Assembly (NCBI GenBank): GCA_027405735.1
Contig: JAPEHQ010000013.1
Coordinates: 1,364,001-1,428,000 of the forward strand
Direction of reading: 5' to 3'
DNA length: 64,000 bases
Source of the DNA: Mucor racemosus
Taxonomy: Eukaryota; Mucoromycota; Mucoromycetes; Mucorales; Mucoraceae
Made by a program: the position numbers and the translations under genes. Shown here in pieces: positions 12,857-25,685 of this stretch; position 1 is the stretch's first letter; each line of letters begins with the position of its first letter. The notes beneath the pieces are model-generated. The model was given only the letters and a program-made list of their open reading frames with translations, did no database searches and was not told where the DNA came from.

Positions 12857-14421
12857 ATCAACAAATAAATAGTTTACAAAAGATAACAACAGGGAAAATA
12901 TATAAAATGATTAACTTTTACCCCGGGAGATTTATAACCCAAGTTGAGATGCAGACTATTATACAAACCGAGTACGTCAACTAAAATCAGTCATATTACT
13001 GATCCAATGCACATAAAGCAGATGCTATTATACTTTTATACGCTTAGACCCTTTTCAAGGAAGGCACAATGGAATCACAGAATTTTCTGAAAATAATCAT
13101 TTTGTGCATGAGATATAATATTAATTCAATTCAGATTTAAACTTTCAGTTCTTGACAATTGCGGCATATAAATTCATGTCTTTGTAGATATACATAACTC
13201 AGCAAAAAGATGTAGTCTAATGTACAATACAATCAAACAGTAGATGCTTTGATGTTTGAAATCAATTGTTGATAGATATTTGTTGATCGTATCCGGAGCT
13301 GGAATTTCACTTTCATCAGTTACAATACGACTGACAATTGTAAAATCAATGTGTATCGCTTTTCGGCTGAAAAAACTCAAAAAATAAAAATGCAAGAGCA
13401 TTTTTCAAATGCTATAAGATATTATCCTGCTAGTAGAGTTATATCTATCATGCGTTTTGAGGTCAATTAAATCCTTTAGAATCTGGAATTGAAAGTTTAC
13501 TGCTTAAAAATGAGACATTTCAGCATGGATCTGTCCCTGTGTCTGGTTGGCCTTTTTTCGGATGAAAAAATCAATTTTCTCCACGAAAAATGTATCTATT
13601 AAGCGTTCAATAGCTCATCATGTAACTATGAATCTAATATAATGTATTGCACCAATTGATTTTATGTAAAAAAAAAAAAAAAAAAAAAAAACTCTTGAAA
13701 TAGGATTTTTGGTCCAAAAACTGTTATTTTAAACTTCTGAATCTTCTGAAAATTTTCATTTATAAAATACTGTATTCAATAACATGGTCAGATGTGAAAT
13801 TGAAATTCGAGTATAAAATCTTTATTATACAAGTTGTGCTTTATAAGCAATTTGTTGAGTAAACTTATGATTCATGTTTTTTGGATCAAAATGCATTGAT
13901 ACATATCGAGTCGTATGAGATTGAAATTGATTTTGTTTATACAAGCGATCGAAACTGTTAATATTCAAATGAAGATTTTCCAGTAAATTTAGGAATGTGT
14001 TCAGTCAAATATACTTTTATATAGAAGAGTATCTTTAACTAGTAGATGCTTGTGTTCTTTTAGAAAGATTTTAATAGTCAAACAAGAAGATTTTTCTTTT
14101 GTTTTGATATTCCAAATGTTCAAATATCTCGATCTATTCAGTTGTTTCTTGCAAAACAAAAAGCATTGCCACAAAATTGACATTTTAAAAAGTATATGAA
14201 GCCTTAATTTCAAGTTTATCTCGACTTTTGAAGCAATAAAAGGCCTACAAGTAATTTTCTGTCTCGGTAAACATGTTCGGATTGTCAATTAATATAGCAT
14301 TTATGAAATGACAGGCGAGCTTGAGAATATACAAAATGAAAGAAAACACTATACATATTTTTCATATTTAAAAATGCAAAGAGAACTGTTTTATTCTATT
14401 ATACAAACATACAAGCGCAGA
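12857..14421. other. Intergenic region with decayed repeats
   Basis: No convincing gene. A short minus-strand frame at 13174-13401 has no recognisable domain. The stretch 13610-13940 has the A-run and 'tttttggtcc' style blocks seen in other decayed repeats of the window, but the homology is too weak to assign. Confidence 0.45.
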
Positions 14422-16997
14422 TTATTTCTTCTTTTTTGGAATATTACTATCATCAATGCTGACAATAGAAGTTGTGGAATTATTATTGACCAAATTAGAG
14501 CTATTTCCACCACTTGCTTCTGCATGATAAAGCTTTTTACTGCTACTACTACTATTATTATTATTATTATTACTATTATTGATATTTTCCTGCTTTTGTT
14601 CTTTGTTTTTCTTTGTAGATGTTTCATTGTTATCTAAATTCTCAATACGACGCAACATGTGCCAAATGAAATCCTTGTTTGTCCAATATGAAAAATGAGC
14701 ACGTAATCCAATGAGATATTCATTGGCAATCATAGACATGACACTATCTGGTTGTAATACATAATCCATTCGTTGTTTACCAGGTAATGTATTGATGCAC
14801 TTTTGCTCTTCTTCAATATCCGTGGTTTTATCCTCTTGATCTGCTCCATCTTTATTTGTTGGTACAGTGGCATCTTGAGCCACATCGGCTCGTGATTCTC
14901 CTGGACTTGTGAGTGCAGGACCCGGTTTATTCATTTCTTTATTCAAATCTGACCAAATATCATCTCCACCTTCATTCTTATTTTCTGTATCGGTATCATT
15001 GTTGGTCTTCTTTTCAAGTTCATTGTTATTGTTGGTATTTGTTGACGTAGATTGTTGTTCATTGTCGTCAATTTTATCAGTTGTTGATGTTGATTGTTGT
15101 ATATGCTTGTGATTATCAGTATTATTTGTGGGTGTTGTTGTTGATTTAGATTGTTGCACATGTTTGGCAAAATTAACACCTGCTCGTTCAAATGAATCCA
15201 CACGAACACCATCAATCCCAAGAACCTCCACTAAATGTTGACGTTTTGGATTATGCTCTGTCATTGTTTTTCGAAGTGCAATTCTATCTGGCTTTTTGTT
15301 TTCTATACTAAAACTGCTCCTACTTTTACTGATAGATGTTGGAGTTCCTTCACCTCCTGCTAATGCTGATGCTGTTGCGGATGCTTTATCAAATACAGAG
15401 CCGTCCGAATTTTGTTCCAATGAAGATGAATATAAACTATCTTCTTGTGGTGTTGATGTACCATATGTTTTTGATCTTATACTCATAGCAGGTCTCCTTG
15501 GTAATCCCGAAGATGAAGCATTAAATCCATTCAATGTTCTGTCCAAATCATCACGCAATGCTAATAACTGCTCTCTTGTTTGTTCCTTAAGGGGATCCCA
15601 AGTAATAATACCATTTTTAGATGCATCTTGTTTGTTTTCAGAATCATTATCTAACTTTTCAGTACCACCACCCCTTGAAAAATATTGAAGAAATGAAGAC
15701 ATGAAACCAGTTGATGAGGATCCTTGCTCTTGTTCTTGTTGCTTTACCTGAGCATTTTCTTCTTTGATGGTATCTTCATTTGCATCAGCTGCTTCTGTTG
15801 TTGCATTAAAGATAGTCTTTGCTACTTTATCTTCTTGTCTCCAACTAAAAAATGATAAGAAACCAGCAGATAACGGAAATGATGGCATAGAAGGGAACGA
15901 AAAAGAAGGACCAATTGGAACTGATCTTTGTACTAATACAGCAGGTTTGTCCGTGAAATAATCATTAAATAAAGGTTCAAATCGATAGCCCAAAGGATCA
16001 AATGGATGGAATACGTTTTCAAACTGAATATCAAAATCTGGGTGATATAATGTTGGATCTTGACCTCTAAACGTCAATACAGCGCCAACAGGAGAGCCCA
16101 AACCAAAGAAATAATTAGGTTTGAAATCTAATTTAGTGAAATTGATGTCCATTTTATCGTACATTGCTAATTCATGCTGCTCAGGTTCTCTTTGATGAGA
16201 TAAAATATCCCAAACAATGATGCCGCCTAATGAATACCCCATGATTACAATCTTGCCATTAAAGTTAGGATGCTTTTCCATGAAATTATGATAAGATGTG
16301 TTGAACAGATTTGTAACATTATCGACAATCTTCTGACCCCTATCTTTGGAGAAATAGAACAAGACATCTGCCAGATAATCGTTTTCGATCAGTCGAATTG
16401 TGGGTATTGATTTTAAAGTGATTTTGTTTATGGTGGGGTCCACTTGCTCATGAATGTGTCTATGCCATTCAATTGGGATTAATTCAATTCTAACATTGTG
16501 ATCAGGAACTTTGGCTTGTAAAACTTGTCTAGTTGTTTCTTGCAAGTTTTCGACTACAAACAACGAGTTAAAAGTATATTCTTTCGCTAGCCATGCGATT
16601 CCAACTTACTATGTTCATAGAAATGTCCATACTGTTCTGTTTGCTATCATTTACAACATTCACATGTTAGAGCATCTATCATCACTGACTTTTAAACGAT
16701 TTCTATATTTACCTGTCCAATACCCTAATAACAAGTTTTGGTAAGTAACAGTAAACTGCTTATGTTGAACAACAACTTACATGGATAACAAAGATTAAAT
16801 GATCAACTGGCTTGTCAGAGTTAGGTTCATTTGTATTCACACTTTCTGTCGATTGGCTGTCTGTTTGGTTATTTTCCATGTCAAAATCATCTAGTAAGGA
16901 CTTGTTAGATTGATGAATACTCCTGATAATTGTATTACATACCTTCGCTTACTACAGACAAAGGCGGTGATGGAACATATGTAGCTTCAAAGAACAT
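14422..16997 (-). CDS. DDHD-domain intracellular phospholipase A1
   Basis: Lipase of the PA-PLA1/DDHD family, which hydrolyses phospholipids on ER, Golgi or mitochondrial membranes. Minus-strand exons: 16943-16997, 16781-16890, 16713-16724 (12-nt microexon), 16610-16643 and 14422-16553, giving 780 residues. The microexon encodes GIGQ, completing HLIFVIHGIGQ; the next exon adds QTEQYGHFYEH. The nucleophile motif GYSLGG (Ser about residue 178) is present, and a C-terminal DDHD-type segment contains RMDYVLQPDSV, NEYLIGLRAHFSYW and NKDF. Between them lies a long Ser/Thr/Asn/Gln-rich linker, and the tail is poly-Asn and basic (IPKKKK). The model starts only about 45 residues before the lipase motif, so the N-terminal region usual in the family is missing or lies in exons I could not find. 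Divergent to the HMG-box gene. Confidence 0.88.
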
Positions 16998-17610
16998 TAT
17001 TATTATTTAAAAAAGTTGAGAGTAACAAGAGAAAAAGAAGAAGAATTTTAAAAGTAACTAGATTTTGATTATTTATACAAAAAAAGACCCTATTTTGGTA
17101 GAAAGCTGGGTGGTGATACACGCACAACTTTTTGAGTGATTTCATTTTTATGCACAAATATGATGAAACAAACATGATATCATTTCTAGTAAAAAAGATC
17201 CGTCAAAAGATGATGAATACAGTAATATACTATACGGCCATTACAATTTTTTGTAAACCAGTCTGGAAATAGTGAAAAAGTGGCATTCACTGGTCATGAA
17301 AAAAAAAAAAAACCATTTTCAGTACTTTGAGGGATTTTTATGAAAGCATATTTTAGGATATTTAGTGTATCTTAATTGGAAAACAATAAAGTTTATATTA
17401 TCTACAAGTATATATTTTTTTTTCTGTAGTATCTTTATTTTTTTTTTATATAAACAGCTCGCTTTTTGAGTTGTCTTGACACAAAATGGGCCGAAATCGT
17501 CCAATGAAAACCATAACCTGTTTCCGTGTTTTTTTTTGGTTTTTTTGAATTAAGGAATCTTTTTTTTTCTGTACGCGAATGAATTCTTTCCTTCCTAATT
17601 AACCTTAAAT
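16998..17610. promoter_or_regulatory. Shared divergent promoter region (DDHD lipase / HMG protein)
   Basis: The 613-bp spacer between two divergent start codons. Contains long A and T runs (17299-17312, 17410-17440, 17530-17570) but no motif I can name. Calling it promoter is inference from gene arrangement only. Confidence 0.4.
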
Positions 17611-19028
17611 ATGTCGAATAACCAACTAATGCCTTTCAAATGTCCTCATTGTCTCTCAGAATCAGAGCAAGAGAAACAGGGAGATGGTATAGTGTAAGTT
17701 TAAATTTTACCGAAATTTAAAAGAGCATTCGATTTATTTACTTAATTTTAACTAGTTATTGCTACAAGTGTTCAAGCACTTACTTGAATGATGACAGCAA
17801 TGACGAAGATTACTATATGTCTGATGATTCTTTTGCTCTATTACCTCCAAGGGATCATGATTCAGACATATATCCACAAGAAGAAAGCAGAGATCATACA
17901 CCGATACAGCCAACTGAACGAGATGCATTTAGTGATGATGATGAAGAGAGCATCGAACCTCACACATCAATACCGCCAAATAAAAAATCATCTAAACGTA
18001 AATCTACAACAAAAACAACAGCCTCTAAAACAGTTAAAAAGCCTAAAATCCAAACAGCAGCTAAGCCAAAGAAAAAAGCAACAGCTAAATCTAAAGAAAA
18101 GACATCAGCTGAATCAAAGACAAATACCAAATTACCTGCTATATTCGAGGATGATTTTTTACCAAATGTCAATTCAAAAAATGTCGAAACCTACAACGAT
18201 GATCAATTAGAATATTCTGATTTATCTGATGATGATGATGATCCAGAATATATAGACAAAAAACCAAAGAATAAGAATAAGAGAGCAAGAGAGCGATTCA
18301 GGGCTTCACCATCACCATCATCAGAAGAAATAGAACAAGACGAACACATCTTGACATACGCTCCAGGAAAGCCATCACCAGCCCCACGAACAAAAAGAAA
18401 AGAAAAAGAGACATCAACTGTGCCATTAAGACAATATAATCCATACATAAAGTTCAATCAAGATAAGCGAGGCGAAATTGCAAAAGCAAACGAGAAAATA
18501 TTGGAAGATAGTAGTTCTCCTCAACGATTACTTAGTCAATTAGTAGCTGAAGCTTGGAAAGATATGAGCAAGGTAGAAATCTATGTTTATATTGATATTT
18601 CACACAAAGCTAACAAAGTATTATAGGACAAAAAAAGCGAGTTTAGCAAAGAAGTTGCAAAACAAAAAGTAGCCATCATGAGTGTAGCTCGTAAAAAGAG
18701 TTCAAGGCCGAGTGGGAATGGATACCTTGCATTTGCAAAAGAAGCCTTACCAAATCTTAAATTAGAGTTTCCTGATATAAAATCAGTCCGAAGCCTTAGT
18801 TCAATTATGGGTATTCGATGGAAAGGATTAGATGATGAAGAAAAAGACATATACAAAATTCGGGCTAAAAAAGAAAGAGATGCTTGGATTGCAAAACACC
18901 CTGAAGAATATCAACAATATTTAGATGGAATGAAGAGTAAAATCAGAGCAACCAAAAGTTTACGTCGTCAGACACGAGAAAATAAGAACAATGCAGACAA
19001 ACATGAAGCTTGGACGAGTCATAAATAA
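17611..19028 (+). CDS. Zinc-ribbon plus HMG-box nuclear protein
   Basis: Chromatin or DNA-binding protein of 433 residues from exons 17611-17693, 17756-18572 and 18627-19028. Splicing of the first intron joins CPHC (about residues 11-14) to CYKC, making a C2-C2 zinc ribbon. A long acidic and basic low-complexity region follows, with Lys/Thr-rich nuclear-type stretches. A weak HMG-like segment comes next (QYNPYIKFNQDKRGEI to VAEAWKDMSK, continuing across the second intron). The C-terminal HMG box is clear: SGNGYLAFAKEALPN, RSLSSIMGIRWKGLDDEEKD and HPEEYQQYLDGM. The likely role is DNA bending in transcription or chromatin; no orthologue is named. The upstream ATG at 17611 is chosen because it is the only one that includes the first cysteine pair. 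Confidence 0.8.
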
Positions 19029-19129
19029 TCAGCCCCCCCCCCTCCGAATCCCTTTTATTAATCGCTTTCTTTCTTTTTCTTATATATTAATTTTATATCT
19101 ATAAAATACCTGTTAATTAATAAAGAAAA

Positions 19130-22100
19130 ATGTCTGGCTTATTATTAATAATAACGCTGTATTATTGTACAATTAGTAACAGTTTTGCTCAAGATGTTGG
19201 GTTAGGTTCAATTCAAACAAATGTACCATGGAGAGCAGGACATGCCTCAGGTATAAAATTTACTACGACGATAACAATTTGAATACAGTACTAATAAATG
19301 CACAGTATACTCGAGCCCATACGTTATTGTTTACGGTGGCTCTCAAGACATATCAAATACATCTTCAACAATAGGTTCAAACGATGTTTGGGTTTGGGAT
19401 AGCAGAAATGGTTCATGGTATAGACCCACAATTCAGATACAAGGCGGAGTCAGCATGCTACCACAGGTCTACTTCAAAGCAACAACACTACCTAGTCAAG
19501 GTCAGGTTGTAGCGCTTGTAAGCAATACAACGGGTGGTTCTGCTACAGGTGTTTTACAAAAATTAGATATTAATAGCTGGTCATGGAGTTTTCCAACATC
19601 AAGTAAAAAAGAAACAAACTTTATAGTTACACATATTTTTTTTACTAATTAATCTCTCCCCTCAATCTTATCAATTGGGGAGGTTTCAGATTTTCAAGCA
19701 TCTGCTCGTACAGTTGGATATACAATGGTGACAATCAATAACACAATTTATACATATGGAGGATTAGCGGTTGATTCAAATGGATTTGGAATGTCAAGCT
19801 CAGTACAAAATTCATTGTCTTTAATGGATGTAAATAGTTTTCAATGGACAACGGGCTCAAATGGGTTGGGTTTAGCTGATCACACCACTTGTTACATGAA
19901 AGCTTGTAATTGTATGGTTACATTTGGTGGAACACCGACTGGTAACCCAATTGATGTAACTGATGTATTGTATTTTTCTTTATTCATTTACGAAAAAAAA
20001 AGTTATAAATATACTTATTTCCATAATTAGGCTGTCAATATATATGATTTGGAAAAAAAAGTTTGGAATGTACAGGGTATTCAAACAGCTCCTGGTTCAT
20101 CAATACCAGGTGCAAGAAGACTTCACACAGCAAACTGTCTTGATGACTATATGCTTATTTATGGTGGAGGAACAAATCAACCGGCAGATACAGATGTTTG
20201 GATTTTAAATGCAACATCTTATCCTACATTAACATGGCAAAGGATTACAATGGCAAATCAAAGCCAAGGGCCCAATTTGCGTATGGGTAAAGTATTGTAG
20301 TTTTGCTTGTTTGTTTGTTTGTTTTTTTGCTGATCTTTATACAAAAAAAAAAAAAAAAAAAAAATAGGACATTCATCTGTGTTAGACGAAGTTAATAAAA
20401 AGATATACATGTTTGGTGGTTGGGGTGTAAGCGCAACAAATGATTCAAATGTTTACGTTTTAGATTTAAACCAATGGAGTTGGACTCGAGTTGCAACGAC
20501 AGGTTATCCAGCAAATGCAATTCCATCAATAAATACAACAAATCCTAATAATAGCAATGATGAACAATTAACTCCAAAAAAATCTAATACAGGCACTATT
20601 GTGGGTGCGGCAGTTGGTGGCGTATTAGGTTTATTGTTAATTATAGCCATTGCACTCTTTTTTATTATTAGAAAAAGAAAAAATAGAAATAGAGATAATC
20701 GAGATATAAAAGACGAACTATCAGAAGATATTGCACGAAACCATAATAACAAAGATAACCCATATTTCTATAATCCAGGTGGATTTTATTCGACAAATGA
20801 TAGCGATGATGATAATGATAACAATGATGAAGCATTGGTTGTAAATAATAAACGAATGTCAAAAGCATGGACAGGTACAATGAGCACACATCATTCACAA
20901 AAACGATCAGAAATTGGTGATTCAGACAGGGTAGTAACTGGCATGCTGGAAGCATATAATGATGATGGAACAGTTGCTGCAACGCATGGTTCTAAAAGTC
21001 CCCGTGCATCATTCCGAAATTCTAAGGTTCTTTTGGTTTCACCAACTGAATACACTGGACAAGGTCAAGTACCGAATGAGATTTTTTCACAAAAACCAAA
21101 TGAATTTTCTGTACCCGTTAATCAAAGACAACAACAGCAACAACAACAACAACAAATTATGCCTGTACACCATTTAATTTCTTCTGCTGAAGAAGGACCG
21201 AATAGTTCTTCACTAGATGTATTACGAAGTATAAAAACAAATGCTAGTAGTATGATGAATCATACAGGAAATAGTCAATCAGCAGCATTTAGAAAAAAAG
21301 GTGGTAACAGTGTTCCCGTTACACATGCTACAGCAAACGAAGAAGATGAAGATAACTGGACATTTGCTGATTCTCTTTCTGTTAATCCATACACAAATGA
21401 CAATACACCTCCAATTCAATACATCTTACCAAATTCTCATCAATTAAGTACAGCTACATCTACTCAAACATGGGATACAAAAGATACTCAACAAAGACAA
21501 TCGCTTGTACATCATCATCAACACAATAATAATAATAATAATAATAACTTGCAATACCCTTCTTCCACTTTAAATATGCCTATGGCACAGACTGTAACAC
21601 CGCCCATATCAACTAATAATAGTAGTAATGATACAAGCTCAAATACAAATGAATTACGATCAAGTAATCAAGTTGATATTTATAATACAGTAAGTCCATT
21701 AGATGTCTTAGCATCTTTAGGTCAACAACAGCAGCAACAACAACAACAACAACAACAGTTACCTAATAATGATACACCAAGCAGTAGTACATATGATTCT
21801 GCAATGGTTAAATCAATTCGTGATACATCGGGTAAAGGAATAATAACTGCCGATGTTGCTACCGCTGCTGCAATTGCTTCTGCCATGACTACCACAACAA
21901 CACCTACATCTTCATCTACAACCACTGCTACTACTTCATCATCAACAACACAAAAATCTATGCCAGATGATCAAAAGTTCTTGCCATTAGCATCACTTAT
22001 ATCTGCATTACCTCGTCGATATCAACTAGACAAGACAAAATCTCCCATTACAGGGCCTTCCAATAATATATTGTTTGTTACCAAAAATGAAAAAGTAGTT

Positions 22101-23084
22101 GTAGCTGTCAAATCTTTCGGTAGACGAGAAGCTTGGGAAAGAGAATGTCGTAATTTAATCAAATTGAAATCACCATGTGTAGTTGAAATTTTAGAAGTTT
22201 TAACAATACAAGGTGATCGTTCACCAAAACAAAATGAAACAAATGATGAGCATGAACAAGTAGTAGTAGTAGAAGAAAAAGAAGAAGAAGAAGAAGACGG
22301 TATCCAATATGTAACTGTAATGGAACGTTTAGACGAAACTTTGAGTAGTTATATAAGACACAATAATAAACGACCCACAACCAACAACAACAACGCCTCC
22401 AACGGTAGCATTGCTCGAGATGTATTGCGTTGTTTATCATGGTGCCATGGCAACGGCATTGCATTTTGTGATTTGAAACCAAGCAATATTATGCATCACT
22501 ATGGTGAATCTTGGAAGCTAATTGATTTTGAAGCAAGTCGTACTATTGATGAAGAATGTGTTGGTGTAATTACGCCAAGATATTGTCCACCTGAAGTAGC
22601 TCGCGCTACAACTTATGGTTTAGAAGGTGCTAATGGTGTTGTAGCTACAGCCAGTGTTGATTTATGGTCATTAGGATGTGTCATTTACGTAAGGAGAGAC
22701 ATTTGATTAATTATAATTTACTTACTCATTCATTAATAGGAACTGGAGACTAAAAAGGCTTTATTCGCTAATAATATCAAGGATGAAACTATCCTTCATT
22801 TCGTTTCTCATCCATCACCTTCAACACCTATACTTAATAATGGTCTTCGCTGGAACGAAAACAAAGAATTGGAGATCCCTCAACTTGAGAAACTCATTCC
22901 CAATGCACATACTCGACAATTAATTAAAACCTTATTAAGCAGAGATCCTAATAAGCGAGGATCTGCCCCACATTTATTGGTGAGTCCTTTTTTTTTTTTT
23001 TTTTTTTTTTTTTGCATTATGAATTCATATATAAACTAACATATCAATTATATTACATAGGAGGATCCATATTTCTCCCTGTAA
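19130..23084 (+). CDS. Receptor-like protein: kelch ectodomain, TM, cytoplasmic protein kinase
   Basis: Seven exons (19130-19250, 19306-19602, 19690-19964, 20031-20286, 20368-22688, 22740-22979, 23061-23084) give 1177 residues with all phases closing. A signal peptide (1-20, ending NSFAQ) precedes a kelch/galactose-oxidase-like propeller (about 30-375) with motifs such as VIVYGGS, TIYTYGG, YMLIYGGG and IYMFGGWG. A single TM helix (about 393-417) is followed by RKRKNRNR. A 400-residue Asn/Gln/Ser/Thr-rich linker contains poly-Q runs. The C-terminal kinase (about 860-1177) has VAVKSF (Lys), FCDLKPSNIM (catalytic Asp; the HRD Arg is absent), LIDFEAS in place of DFG, PPE for APE, and SVDLWSLGCVIYELE. 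The Gly-rich loop is weak. Likely an active non-RD or atypical kinase, though pseudokinase is possible. Donor alternatives for exon 3 (19955 or 19964) are both in frame. Ends 53 bp from the convergent NudC gene. Confidence 0.87.
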
Positions 23085-23137
23085 TAATCATCTTGTCCTC
23101 CCCTTTCTACTTTTGTATTGATATTTAGATAATTTAT

Positions 23138-23900
23138 TTATTCTGTAAACTTTGCATTACTAAAATCCATCTCGGGATGTTGTTGCTTGAATTTAGCAAA
23201 CATTTCTTCCTTCTTTAATGTATCACTATCAGGTTTATTCATTGCTTTTTGACGTTGATCAAACTATTATTACACATGTTAAAAAATTAGGTATTAAACT
23301 TTATAAGTATGCTTATTTACCATCATTTTTTCAACCATTCCTCGAGTTTCTCCATCTAAATCACTCAATTGAGAGTTTTCGGGCTGAATTTTTTGTGTAT
23401 TGATCTTGGGAGCTCCTTGAATTACACTATCCCACCATTGCATTTGATTTACTTTTTCCAGATGAATTAAAACTTCCTTTTGATCCTCTACTGTCCATGT
23501 ACTGTCATCAACTTTGATGATATGACTAAATTCACCCTATTATTATATGTTTGTTAATGAATAATGCAAATATACACGCGTGTGCATCATAGTTTTACCT
23601 CTACAATGGGTGCTTGACCCTTGAGTGATACCTTTAATTGAGACTTTTTCAATACAATGTCTAAATCACGAGCACGGGTACCTTTAGGCACGGGGATAGA
23701 GATATCAACATCTTGGAGTGTTTGCTTCCAGCTTTATAATAAAGAGTTTAGACAATCATATTGTAGAAATATAAAGAGTATACAAACTTGTATGGTAATT
23801 GAGCTTGCTCTTCTTGCTCCTTTTTCTTTTCAAGTCTTTCTTGCTCTTCTTTAGCTGCGCGCTCAGCAGGTGTCAAGTTATCAGTAGGTTGTTCAGACAT
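23138..23900 (-). CDS. nudC: NudC nuclear-distribution protein (CS domain)
   Basis: Co-chaperone of the NudC family, which supports dynein/LIS1-dependent nuclear migration and Hsp90 client folding. Minus-strand exons 23788-23900, 23599-23731, 23321-23536 and 23138-23263 give 195 residues. The N-terminus is an acidic/basic coiled segment ([20 protein letters not shown]). The CS/p23-like domain runs from [15 protein letters not shown] to [12 protein letters not shown] in type (here [16 protein letters not shown]). The diagnostic C-terminus [16 protein letters not shown] is joined by the last intron to [11 protein letters not shown] and ends [11 protein letters not shown]. It is shorter than animal NudC because it lacks the long N-terminal extension, as in many fungi. 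Confidence 0.94.
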
Positions 23901-25685
23901 TTGTCAAGTAAGAAAAAAAAAGTACGAATCTTCCAGAAGAAACCAATTCAAAATGCTCTGATTTTTACCGACTGGTAATCTGCCTAGAAGGTAATTTGAG
24001 CGCCTATTGTATAAATGGTGGTGGTGGTGGTGTGTCAGAGGAAAACACCATTTTTATATGGAAATTTCAAATTTTTCAGCAAAAATTGTTGCACTCTTTC
24101 GCCTTTTTTAACTGCTAATACTTCAAACTATGCAGAATTAAAAGCTTTTATAAAGAGAGGAACCTCAACCTTATAATATTAGCGTATATTTAATAGATTA
24201 AAAAGAAGTAGTGTAAAGATATATCAGATACTAGATAAATGCAAATGTCTTCTGAGCTGGTTACTACACCAATATACCGCAAAAATAGGCGCTTCAATGC
24301 AAAAGTCAACGAAATATTAATATTTCCCATTACTTGTTGGCCAAATGAATGAATCAAGATACATAAATACAACCAACTTATACAAAATACATCCCTAATT
24401 ACGCATAATTACACTGAAACCATTGAAAAACGATATTTTTAAAGAATTGTTTATTGCACTTTTTGTACAAATCTGAAGCCCAGATCTCGTCAAAACTATT
24501 TCTTGGATCACGTACCTTGTTCTTTTATTTTTTTCTCGAATTTTTGGGGTGATGAAAAACATAGTTTGAATCGACCTCTCAACCCTTACAAGTATAGGTA
24601 AAAATTGGTCAAAATCGTTTAATTCATATTTTGACCCCAAAAATGGAACTTTTCACTATACCTCTTCTAAGATCAAAATGATTGGATTTTTCCAGAAATA
24701 CATATCCAAGCATTTGTTTGGCTTTTAATTATTCATAAATGAGACTTTTGTGGGAAAAACCATTATTTTTACTTTTCCAAATTGTGCAAAATTTTTGGTG
24801 AAAGATTTTTGAGTGAATACCACTATTCGATAGAGAATCTAAAGTATTACTTATGCATATTAGAAAGCTTTGTAAGTTTATGTAATAATTTCTGGAGAAA
24901 TATGCGAAAAAGTGCGGAAAATTTTCAAAATGACATTTTTTTTTTGGATTTGACAATCGAAGAATCAACCGGAGTTTTAACATGGCTTCACTGTAAAATC
25001 ATGATCTCAGAACTGAAAACAACTCTTGTAAAAGTAGATATCTGTGTACTTGGTAGGGTTAGAAAAAAATAGAACTAAAAAGAGTAGCATCTAATGTTAC
25101 TTTATAATTGAATGTTAAATATAAGATTACGTTTTGTCGAGTAAATAAAAATCTTTTGAAAATTACCGGTACAGTGTAAGAAATATTTGTTTGGACTCAA
25201 TGCGACTACGTACAATAGCTATTTATCCTTTTATCAACTTGCTTCTATAGCTATCAATTTATAAATCAAGTAGCGAGTATTTGAGGTCTTTTAAAATAGT
25301 AGAAAGTATGACAAGATGCCGCAGTATAAACCTTTTTTCTGGAGAAATTCAGCAATGCGCAACTGATTTACCACGTATTTACTATCAAAAATCGACTGAA
25401 ATTAACAAAAAAATTACAGAAATGTCGAATCAGTATATTTACAACCACTTTCCGTATATAAATATCTTTTCGATTTGCATGATTTAGATCAAATGAAGCT
25501 TTGCATGATCAATGTAATCATTGTTTGCTAGAGCCCAAACGTCACGAAAGTGGCTTGTTTCAGTCGAGATTTTTTTTCGAAAGATGAACTTTCCTGCTAG
25601 CTAGGTTAATAAGAAAAGGTGCAAACGCCTAATTTATATCTTCTTTTTTTTTCTATAAATTATATAATTTTTTTAATTTAACAAG
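23901..25685. other. Intergenic region between nudC and eIF5B
   Basis: No gene recognised. A 96-codon frame at 24782-25072 and its antisense have no domain and low-complexity composition. A few short blocks resemble decayed repeats elsewhere. Near 24020 there is a short GGT-rich run. Confidence 0.45.

Noticed and set aside
14308..15961. Several plus-strand frames over the DDHD gene
   Set aside because: They are shadows of Asn/Ser/Thr codon repeats in the lipase; no start context or domain.
24782..25072. 96-codon ORF between nudC and eIF5B
   Set aside because: No domain, AT-driven composition, overlaps an equally long antisense frame.
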